A stretch of DNA of 64,000 bases from Cladocopium goreaui. Taxonomy: Eukaryota > Sar > Dinophyceae > Suessiales > Symbiodiniaceae. Positions 55,431-64,000 of the stretch are shown one piece after another. Under the pieces are notes generated by a model. It saw only the letters and a list, made by a program, of their open reading frames with translations. It did not search any database and had not been told where the DNA came from. Where the stretch lies: NCBI GenBank assembly GCA_947184155.2, contig CAMXCT020001713.1:1-64000 (forward strand), read 5' to 3'. Position 1 is the first letter of the stretch. Every line of letters begins with the position of its first letter. Made by a program: the position numbers and the translations under genes.

Positions 55431-56076
55431 TACTTTTCCAGCCGTTGCTCTTTTTTTGGCAGGTCTTTTCAAAACTTTTCTGCCTGTCCCTTTCTTTGGG
55501 TCTGGAAAGGGATTGAACTTGAGGCTCTTCACATTTCTCTTCCCCATGTCGAAGCGGTGGACCGACACTCTACACCAAAACTGTGAACCCAAAATGCTCG
55601 ACAAGACAACGCAACATAAATTGGATGTCAAGGTGCTGCAGTGAAGAACAAGTCTTTGAAGCAAGAAGAACAACACATTCAAGGCATGTGAGAATCTAAT
55701 ATGCAGACAAACAGACCTGAAGCAAAATGGGAATGCTAACTGTGCATGTACCACAGACGAGACAAGCAGAGCATTGAATATGCAAGAACAATCTGAATGG
55801 AAGTGGACTCAGAAAGTGGATAGAGCTCTTTTTGTTTCGCCTTTGCCATGGATGATGAAGTGCACAGACGGTGAATGGACGCACCAAACTCGAATTTGCC
55901 TGCAAATACACAGACACAATAACCCAATCAATTGTGTTAAAATGTGCAGTGTGCAGGACACAAAAGGAAATCAGATCTCACAGCGAATGCACTCACTCCA
56001 TCCCGCCGAAGTCGAAGACGTCGCCCTCGCCCACCTGGTCCATTGCCTCTTCAATAGCTTCTTCCAAGGTCTGCAC
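55431..56076. other. Gap between the transposase and NTPase frames
   Basis: Both strands have short open frames; minus-strand 55754-55347 has a basic stretch KKGTGRKVLKRPAKKRATAG that may be the transposase N-terminal extension. No separate gene is supported. Confidence 0.4.
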
Positions 56077-57930
56077 TTAAGGGAGAACATCATCATCAGA
56101 GTCAATGTCAATGACAGTTCTGCCAGCTTTCAGCTGAACGCTCCATGCCCTTGCTGCCTTCATGGTTTTCCTTTCCAAAGACTTCTCACGCTCACGTTTG
56201 ATGGCCACCCGCTCACCTTCCATGGAGGCTGCTCTTTCCAAGCAACTTGACTCAGGACGATCAGCATGAAAAAGACCACGCACGTGCTGACGAACTCTCC
56301 AATCCGGCTGCCGTTGCTCCTGAAGCTTCTTGAAGATGAGAGATAGCCACGCCTGTTCCTTCTGAACTTCCACTTCAAAGTTTGGGGGCAAACCTTTGTG
56401 ATTGTTTTTGAACTTGCCATACCACTTCTTGCCTTCATCAGTGAGATAGTCAGCATCAGGAATGCATTTGCGAGGAACTTGATCGTCATTGACGCCATTC
56501 TTCCTGTAGTAGACGAACTGCTTGGTATTGACAAGAAAAGTGGCACGTTTCAAAATGGCATCCACATCAGCTTTAGTAGCTTCTTTGCAAAGACAAGGCC
56601 GCACCATCTCCCAGAAGGTCTCGGATTTCAACATGGGAATGAAAGACTCGCCTTCAATGACACTGGCATCATATGCATTGGCAGCAAGGGCACGAGGTTG
56701 GTTCTGGACCCATTTGACAGCGCCCCACCGAGCCCAAGACATGCTTTCATAAAGACCAACATCCAGCAAAGACTTCAACGCTTTCAAACCAAGGCTTTGA
56801 GCGCATGGATCATCAAGGAAGTCACCCATGATAACTGTGCCAGTCTCACCCCGGAGGAAGTCGATCTCTGGACTACACCTGATGCAAGGCTCACCGTCCA
56901 CTTGGTACTGGTTCTTGTTGAAGCGGCATTGGGCCATCAGCACGCTCCGGCCAAGAGGACTTTTCCCACAAGCAGGCTCACCAAGCATCACCAGGGCAGA
57001 GAGGTCGAAGTTCCAAATGTCCTCCAAGATCTCCAGAAGCCAAGAACACTGGGGTCAATGGCAAAAGCCATTCGAAATCCTTCCGAGCCAGCGCACCTTC
57101 AGAAGACAACTGTCGAAGAGCTTGCTGCACTAGGTTCTGAGGCCAACCAAAGATTTGCGAAGCTCCTTTGTTTGCCAAAGTAGCTGCGCAAGATCACAAG
57201 AACTCCTCGGACCATGTTTGGCTATGAAGTCAAAGGCCTTGTCCAAGCCATCATCTTCTAGATCATCAAAGGCCTTGCGGTTCTTTACTGCAGCGGTCTC
57301 GGTCCCAAGATCAAAGCATCGGAAGTGTGTGCCCCCCAGGTTCTTCAAGCAATACTGCAAGATTTTGCGGCCCACAGTCGGTTGGTTCATGAACATTGTT
57401 CTATGGATATCGCCAAAAGCAAGATTCTTCATGACAGAGAGCTTGCACTTTTGGGGAAAGATGACGTGCTTGATGATAACGTAGGTGCCTTCAGTGAGCT
57501 CAGTCAAAACCATTTGGTGCTTGCAATCACTCAAGCTGCAAGTCCTTGTTGATGATGGCATCCTTGTACTTCCTCTCAAGGTCTGCCAGGGAGATGTCCA
57601 GACGGTAGTTTTCACTACATCCAAGTAGTGCACAGATGGGTTGCAATCCGTAGTCTCCACGGGGACCATGGGGAAGTTGAGATGGTGAAAAAGGCCTTGC
57701 GGTGCTTGACAGGTGAAGGGTGATGCCAATGAGCGAAACGTCATACCATCACAGACCAGATTGTAGTCCTCCAGGGTCATATCCTCAGGAGCCTTAGGCA
57801 TTGGAACGAGATGGCGTGAGGAACCTGGACAGAACGAGGCTTGAGTTTGAGGCACTGCGATGACATTTTTAAGGTCAATGAGGTCAGAACTGGTGTTGTT
57901 ATCAGATGATATGGGAATGCGAAGTTCCAT
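56077..57930 (-). pseudogene. P-loop NTPase (SF3-helicase-like) of a dinoflagellate-expanded family, frameshifted
   Basis: The intact frame 57027-56077 (316 codons) begins near the Walker A box LGEPACGKSPLGRS, has an acidic Walker B-like segment GTVIMGDFLDD about 50 residues later, then SWARWGAVKWVQNQPRALAA, a pattern resembling sensor regions of superfamily 3 helicases. The C-terminus is charged and ends in IDIDSDDDVLP. The preceding frame 57930-57130 (266 codons) holds a longer N-terminal domain. The two meet through a frame change at 57.03-57.15 kb, and another occurs near 57.6 kb (RLDISLADLERKYKDA lies in a different frame). I recall similar proteins in dinoflagellate gene sets, but I know of no assigned function. 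It lies head to tail with the transposase. Confidence 0.6.
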
Positions 57931-58099
57931 GTGTGCATCAAATAACTATGATTCAGAATCAGTGAACACACAGTGACCTGATGAGTCAAGTATTAAAAGC
58001 TGCACAGTCCACTGGGCATGGTTACCTTTTTTCAGCTCATCGTTCCGCATCCCCTGGCTCTACCCTCCTTACACACCTTCTGGTGTGGAGGGTGCAAGC

Positions 58100-58265
58100 A
58101 AATGCTGCAGCAGCTCCGGCGGTGAAGCATACCAGGCGGTGAAGCCGGAAGTGTCCCTGGAGGCGTTCGTGGCGATCTCCATGGCGGTGTTCGTGGTGGT
58201 GTCTCCGGTGGTGTACCCGGTGGTGTGCCTGGCCAAGTGCTTGGAAAGTCGACAGGGAAAGTCCA
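58100..58265. repeat. Degenerate 12-bp minisatellite (GGTGGTGTNNCC)
   Basis: Plus strand units such as GGTGGTGTCTCC and GGTGGTGTACCC. Open on both strands, giving Val-rich plus and Pro/Thr-rich minus peptides. No gene supported. Confidence 0.6.
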
Positions 58266-58904
58266 AGCAGACCTGAGTATGGCAGTTTGATAGAAGATGC
58301 AGATGGCACATGAGGGGAAGGCAACGACAGGTGCATTGACAATGGCAAGAAAACCCATGCAGACCAGGAGCTCCCAGAAATTATCTTCATGCCTTGGGTG
58401 ATGCAGGGCCTGATGTCATATGTAAAAGTTTCAAAGCAGTGAATTGGCAGACTACCGGGTGACAACTTTCACCTGCCAAGGGACTGCCATGGATCAGCTT
58501 CCAACCTCAGCCGGTGAGTTGTCCAAAGGTGAGAATGTGTGGACCGCATTTTGGGAACCATGCAGTACAGAAGTGCAAAGTAGAAATGCGTATCTCAAGT
58601 GCAAGCTTTGCTGAGAAGACAAGGGGCTGCAATGATTCAGCATCGAACCTTAGACAATGACCAGGGGAGAACGCATGATTGACAATGAATTTTGTTGATT
58701 TTTTTCTCAGAGACGGCAGATTATTACAACAAGAAACTTGGTAGTGACGGCCGCGTGCTTGTCGCCAGTTCCCTTAAGAAAGCACGGCTTTTTCAAGACT
58801 TTCTGGAGAGCCGGACGGGTCTTGTTAGCTCGCAGGCCCATTGCGGCAGAAGACTGAAGTTCGATGCGTCGCTTGATGGGTGATGGCGACCAGTACAGCT
58901 AGAA

Positions 58905-59225
58905 AAACTGAAAAACTGAATTCTGGGGAAGATATCTGAGGTCAACATAGTACCTGAGAATTCAGTGTTTCAGTTTTTCAGTTTTCCAGGTACATGACGG
59001 GGAACAGAACTGAAAAACTGGAAAACTGAAAAACTGAATTCTGGTGAAGATATCTGAGGTCAACATAGTACCTGAGAATTTAGTTTTTAAGTTTTTCAGT
59101 TTTCCAGGAACATGATGGGGAACAGAACTGAAAAACTGAAAAACTGAAAAACTGAATTCTGGTGAAGATATCTGAGGTCAACATAGTACCTGGGAATTTA
59201 GTTTTTCAGTTTTTCAGTTTTGCAC
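58905..59225. repeat. 118-bp tandem repeat, three units, with internal inverted arms
   Basis: The landmark GATATCTGAGGTCAACATAG recurs at 58931, 59049 and 59167, an exact 118-base period. Each unit is flanked by CTGAAAAACTGAAAAACTG and its reverse complement CAGTTTTTCAGTTTT, so each can form a long A/T-rich stem. Confidence 0.9.
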
Positions 59226-59329
59226 ATTTCATTGATCAATTTTTGGCCTTAGAAAAATATGTGCCAAAATATGTAGAATTTACTGTAAATAGCAGTAAAA
59301 TCAAAGGGTGCATAGGTTTTTTTTGGGGG

Positions 59330-59600
59330 GTACCATATATATATATATATATATATATGTATTAAATGTATGTATATATACATATATATATATATAGTAA
59401 TTTATGTAGATATGATTATATGTATGTTATATGTGTATATTATGTATACACATATACAACAAACGTATATGTATATATACATCTATTGCACACTTGTGAT
59501 TATGCCTGGTTTTAGATGATAATATAACTTTTCAACATTATAGTATATATATATATCTATATATATATATATACATTTATATGTGTATTTATAAACACGG
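59330..59600. repeat. AT-dinucleotide-rich tract
   Basis: TATATA and ATGTATAT runs. No gene. Confidence 0.8.
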
Positions 59601-60069
59601 TTGACGCTTGCACACCAGTCAAAATGGGGCTTTCACTAGCCGACATCCAGGGCCCTGTGCTATATTCTGTAGCTTTGGACAAAGCTTGGTACTCTCATGA
59701 TCGTCGCATTATTGGTTGATCAGGAACCTGGAAGCTGGTGAAAGATCTCATTTCAGCAGCGTTCAAAACCATCTACCCTCCCGTTCAACTGGGCGATGGG
59801 ATTTGGTCCCATGATGGATGATCGGAGCTATGAACAACAATTGATTGGGGTTTACTCGCCAAAGAGTGATAAATCGCTACTATTCACTACTCTTGAGTTT
59901 GTTACCTCCAATTTTTGGTATGGTGTTTCTCTTCGACCTCCTGGCTTACCACCCCCTGGAATATCAGAGTGTGACGTGGTTTGCTATGACGTGGTTTCCC
60001 AGTCGAGTCCTTCCAAACAAAACAGAAGCAACAAGTCAATTCGAATGGCTTTTGTTTGGCTTTTGTTTC

Positions 60070-60270
60070 CAAGATTTGAGCATATAAAACCATATAAACT
60101 GTATAAAACCATATAAAAACATATAAAATCACAAAAAAACCTGTAAAACCATATGCTACCATATAAAAAACATATAAAACCACCAAAAAACATATAAAAC
60201 CTTTTAAAACCACCAAAAAATATATAAAACCATAAAAGACCATATAAAACCACAAAAAAACACAATGTCC
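60070..60270. repeat. CATATAAAACCACCAAAAAA tandem repeat
   Basis: About nine degenerate units of CATATAAAACCA plus an A-rich spacer. The minus strand gives F/V/Y-rich hydrophobic open frames, which are artefacts of the repeat. Confidence 0.85.
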
Positions 60271-60274
60271 CATA

Positions 60275-61375
60275 AACTGATTCGACTCTAGCTCCTAGTC
60301 CAATTGGATCCAGGGCTTCTGCGACAGCTGCGACCAGGCGGCTGTCCATGACATGCTGAAAAACCTCAGACGCTGGAGATGTGGAAATCCGCTTTCCGGC
60401 TTTCCTTCGGAAAACACGATTTAAACCTGGTAGTTTCATGAAAAATCGCGAATTGTTCATCAAATCTATCAGACAAATCGTGAAGACACTCTACAAATCG
60501 TGAATTGTCCACATCTATGATAGGAAAAACGCCAGGGAAAATGTTTCAAGCTATATATTATAACAATAATATTAATGTTAGTATTATTGACACTTGAAAT
60601 AACAAAAAGAACTACTGTATATCATATAACATAAATAAATGAATACATCAATGAATAAATAAATGAATATATTTATACATATATATACACGTATATAGTA
60701 ATCCATGTGATTAACATGTATCCTGCCAAATAGGGGGTTGGAAGATTGGTTTCCCCTAGAAATGTGCTATTTTGATGGTGTATGTATGTCAATGTGAATT
60801 TGTCATAGTGAAAGTACCAGTTTGCGAGGTTAAAATGTACCCGGTCCTCAAAACTATTCGATAACTCTTCGTCCATTACTATCATATCTTCATATCTAAT
60901 ATATTCTAATATATTCTCTTTCTAATATATTCTATACAATATATTCTAATATCCTATTTATTATATCACGTACTATAGATCTGGAATAGTAAAACTATCG
61001 ATAGTTATAATCTTCCAAAACTTTTCCACAACTATTCCAGTGATGCATACCTGCAGTACACAATGCTGCAAGAGCCGCGCTTTTGGAGTCCGAAACACAC
61101 GCGGGGCAAAGGCACACGCCTAAGGTCTCCAATAGATACGGTCTCCCAACGAACAGGGCTACCCCAAATCATCCAAGTCGTTAGACCATGACTTAGTATT
61201 GAACCACATTGAACCCCCTGGTTTTAGGGACCCCTCATTTTCAGAACGCCCTTTTTCTTTAGATCCACAGCGGTCCATGTAGGGATCCGAGATTGAGATG
61301 TTGGAGGCCACCGTTGATTCCAAAGGTGGATTCCGCTACACCATACGATTTTATGAGCCTTACCCCACAGAGATG
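60275..61375. other. No gene recognised; AT-rich
   Basis: 60280-60440 is moderately GC-rich and open on the minus strand (SPASEVFQHVMDSRLVAAVA), which could be an exon, but I cannot assign it. The remainder is AT-rich with ATATTCTA repeats at 60895-60960. A possible family E fragment (CTACCCCAAATCATCC) is at about 61150. Confidence 0.35.
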
Positions 61376-61379
61376 CAAC

Positions 61380-61553
61380 ATACACCGTATGTCTGTTTGT
61401 CTGTCTGTCTATGCACTTACGTACGTACGTACGTGTACGTATGGATTTATGTTTGTATATATATATATGTATGCATATGGATATGTATATGCATATGGGT
61501 ATGTATATGTAAATGTATGTGTATATGTATGTGTGCATGTGCGTATGTGTACA
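61380..61553. repeat. TATG/TACG/TGTC microsatellite
   Basis: Runs of TGTC, TACG and TATG tetramers, continuing up to the left end of the foldback element and resuming after its right end at 63212. This suggests insertion of the element into a microsatellite. Confidence 0.8.
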
Positions 61554-61743
61554 GTCAGTGCCAGAATTATAACGGAGCCAGGAGGACAAAAGTACGGTAA
61601 AATACCGTACCTTTGTCCTCCTCCGGGTTCCGATTCGGAGCGGAGTCGGGAAATTTAATTATAGAACGGGGAGGAGGACAAAGGTACGGTATTTTACCGT
61701 ACTTTTGTCCTCCTGGCTCCGTTCTATAATTTCTGGCACTGAC
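61554..61743. mobile_element. 190-bp foldback element with GTCAGTGCCAGAA ends
   Basis: The left arm (from GTCAGTGCCAGAATTATA) and right arm (ending TATAATTTCTGGCACTGAC) are reverse complements over about 70 bp with one or two small gaps. Each arm also contains its own hairpin, GTACGGTAAAATACCGTAC, flanked by GGAGGACAAA/TTTGTCCTCC. No coding capacity. Confidence 0.88.
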
Positions 61744-61783
61744 ATGATATTTACTGCATATTTGTACATATACAATCTATAAA

Positions 61784-62130
61784 ATGAAGATTTAATGAGG
61801 ATTTAATGAGGATTTGATGAGGAAATGAAGATAAAATGCAGATAAAATGAAGATTTGATGAGGAAACGAGGATAAAATGAGGATAAAATGAGGATAACAT
61901 GAAGATAAAATGAGGATTTGATGAGGAAATGATGATAAAATAAAGATAAAATGAACATAAAATGAGGATTTAATCAGGATTTAATGAGGATTTGATGAGA
62001 AAATGAAGATAAAATGAAGATAAAATGAAGATAAAATGAGGATTTGATGAGGAAATGATAATAAAACGCGGATAAAATGAGGATTTAATGGGGATTTGAT
62101 GAGGAAATGAGGATAAAATACAGATTTAAT
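61784..62130 (+). repeat. GAGGATAAAATGA minisatellite
   Basis: About 25 degenerate units of GAGGATTTGATGAGGAAAT and GATAAAATGAAGATAAAATG. AT-rich and purine-rich on the plus strand. Part of the foldback composite. Confidence 0.85.
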
Positions 62131-63304
62131 GAAGATTTAATGAGGATAGAACGACGAAAAAGGTTAGGAGTAAATTCAGATACTTTTTTTTTCATACCTT
62201 CCGAGGAAAACAGAATTATAGAACAACAGGGTACGGTAAATAACCGTACCTTCGTACTCCTCAACTTCCGTTCTATAATTCTGTTTTCCCCCATTTTTCC
62301 CACATTTACCAGGTGATTTTCTCAGATTTCATGGTGATTTTATAGGAATTCATAGTGGTTTTATGGGATTTCATGGTGATTTATGGGATTTCACGGTGAT
62401 TTTCTTAGATTTCATGGTGATTTTGTAGGATTTCTGGGACCCCGGAAGAGGTTCTATAATTCTATAATTAATTTTTCCGTTCTATAATTAATTTTTCCGT
62501 TCGACGGAAAAATTAATTATAGAACGGGGCCCGGGAAACATTAATTATAGAACGAAAATGGGAAATGTGAGAAAAATGGGGGAAAACAGAATTATAGAAC
62601 AACAGCGCTCCGACAAGAATTATAGAACGACGAAAAAGGTTAGGAGTAAATTCAGATACATTTTTTTTCATACCTTCCGAGGAAAACAGAATTATAGAAC
62701 AACAGGGTACGGTAAATAACCGTACCTTCGTACTCCCATTTTTCCCACATTTACCAGGTGATTTTCTTAGATTTCATGGTGATTTTATAGGAATTCATAG
62801 TGGTTTTATGGGATTTCATGGTGATTTGGTGGGATTTCACGGTGATTTTCTTAGATTTCATGGTGATTTTGTAGGATTTCTGGGACCCCGGAAGAGGTTC
62901 TATAATTCTATAATTAATTTTTCCGTTCTATAATTAATTTTTCCCTTCGACGGAAAATTAATTATAGAACGGGGCCCGGGAAACATTAATTATAGAACGA
63001 AAATGGGAAATGTAAGAAAAATGAGGAAAACAGAATTATAGAACAACAGCGCTCCGACAAGAATTATAGAACGACGAAAAAAATTAGGAGGAAGATCAGA
63101 TACATTTTTTTTCATACCTTCCGAGGAAAACAGAATTATAGAACAACAGGGTACGGCAAATAACCGTACCTTCGTCCTCCTCAACTTCCGTTCTATAATT
63201 CCGGCACTGACCATATGTGTATGTGTATGTCTATGTCTACGTCTATGTGTGTGTGTGTGTACCGTCTGAATAGACGTAAAACTTCTTATACTTTATATAT
63301 TTAT

Positions 63305-63440
63305 ATATGCGGGGGGTCACCGGGGTCCCTGGGAGGTCGGTGACCATCGAAGACACCTCCCGGGGACCCGTGTAAACGTACCCGCGGGACTGTGGTGACG
63401 CACCTGGGCGCAATTGTAAGACGCAGCTGGTGGTCACCAT
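63305..63440 (-). CDS. Exon-like GC-rich block, unidentified
   Basis: The minus strand reads GYVYTGPREVSSMVTDLPGT and the block contains a usable CAG acceptor before GTGCGTCACC. It is also partly palindromic (GGTCACCGG with TCGGTGACC), so composition alone may mislead. No family recognised. Confidence 0.35.
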
Positions 63441-63479
63441 AGTCCCATATATATATATTTCATCCATATCTAAGTAACT

Positions 63480-64000
63480 AATCTAATCTGCATGTTACAG
63501 GACTCAGTTCCTGCCGGATCATATAATGATCCATTCTTGTCTAGTGTGATTTCCATGGTGGCTCCGACATGGTGCCATGGAGCCATTTGAGGCAACCCTC
63601 TTTAGGGTGAGTGTCGACAGTCTGGAATTCTGAATTTACACATTTTAATTTGGTAATTCATCTAAGTAAATTGCAACAGCTGGCCTTACTGTTTTCCAGC
63701 CTTTTCAGGGTTGTCCTGCTGTTCCTGTTGTCCCAGGGACCCCAGTGCTGCGTTCTTTCAAGGGAAGTCAATCCGAATGCGCTGAAACCTCCGTTTTTTG
63801 CAGCAACTTTGCAGCACCGTTGCATCAGATCACGACATATGAATCAGGCAGGCACATGACTTTCAGGTGTGGTACTCCTTCCTTTTGGTTCTCTGGTGAG
63901 GTGAAACATATTGTGCATCTAATTCGTTGGAACTTGGAAGCTGTTTTATGCCATTGCGGCAAGACTTGACCACGGTCCCGGTGCAGGGAATAATCGCACG
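63480..64000. other. No gene recognised
   Basis: Open frames on both strands are short and overlap. The Leu-rich plus-strand stretch at 63665-63790 (LLFSSLFRVVLLFLLSQG) could be a signal-anchor-like exon but has no supporting context. Confidence 0.3.

Larger units (their letters stand above)
61554..63211. mobile_element. 1.66 kb composite foldback region, same terminal sequence at both outer ends
   Basis: The right outer end is TATAATTCCGGCACTGAC (63194-63211), the reverse complement of the left end at 61554 with one change. Inside there are, in order, the 190-bp foldback element, a GAGGATAAAATGA tract (61784-62130), and three direct repeats starting with ACGACGAAAA at 62151, 62628 and 63071 (periods 477 and 443). 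The repeats contain many GTTCTATAATT/AATTATAGAAC palindromes. The outer flanks share TATGTGTA two bases from each end, a possible 8-bp target duplication, though the flanks are microsatellite. Confidence 0.75.

Noticed and set aside
59902..60463. Hydrophobic F/V/Y-rich minus-strand protein
   Set aside because: It largely translates the CATATAAAACCA tandem repeat.
1..64000. Dinoflagellate spliced-leader gene, rRNA or tRNA genes
   Set aside because: I looked for the spliced-leader core and for obvious rRNA and tRNA signatures by eye and found none. A covariance-model scan would be needed to exclude degenerate tRNAs.

Overview
The window looks like nuclear DNA of a dinoflagellate, most likely a Symbiodiniaceae/Suessiales-type genome (inference). 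The signs are: protein-coding sequence cut into many exons of about 15-130 bp, introns that start with GT, GC or GA and end in AG (nearly always followed by G), the two recognised host genes on the same strand, heavy simple-sequence and short inverted-repeat content, and families recalled as common in dinoflagellates (a LINE with endonuclease, RT and RNase H; an ISXO2/Merlin-like transposase; a P-loop NTPase). Almost none of the longer open frames are host genes; host genes had to be assembled from exon fragments by protein homology recalled from memory.

Layout. From 1.6 to 18.2 kb, minus strand, there is a nearly complete S-adenosylmethionine synthetase (MAT) gene in 24 recognised exons. One intron carries a 3.2 kb CAG-rich array with ten copies of a conserved module; another carries a 94-bp minisatellite and GATA/ACTACA arrays. 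From 18.3 to 26 kb there are several exon-like minus-strand blocks of unknown identity, mixed with short inverted-repeat elements. From about 26 to 52.4 kb, minus strand, lies an RlmN-type radical-SAM RNA methyltransferase gene. Its 11.3 kb intron (28.8-40.1 kb) holds a sense-oriented, frameshifted LINE (about 29.2-39.65 kb), which is itself split by a 3.36 kb insert with 15-bp terminal inverted repeats. Another RlmN intron has a lysine/glutamine-rich frame at 48.8-49.9 kb. From 53.8 to 57.9 kb, minus strand, a broken P-loop NTPase gene and a broken ISXO2/Merlin-like transposase lie head to tail beside a 232-bp tandem duplication. From 58 to 64 kb there are minisatellites, AT-rich repeats and a 1.66 kb foldback composite with GTCAGTGCC ends.

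Functional link (inference): MAT makes S-adenosylmethionine and RlmN uses it as radical source and methyl donor, so the two host genes form a SAM-supply/SAM-use pair in one unidirectional block. This may be chance. All family calls come from motif recognition by eye; no searches were run. Exon ends were chosen so that reading frames join and may be off by a few bases.
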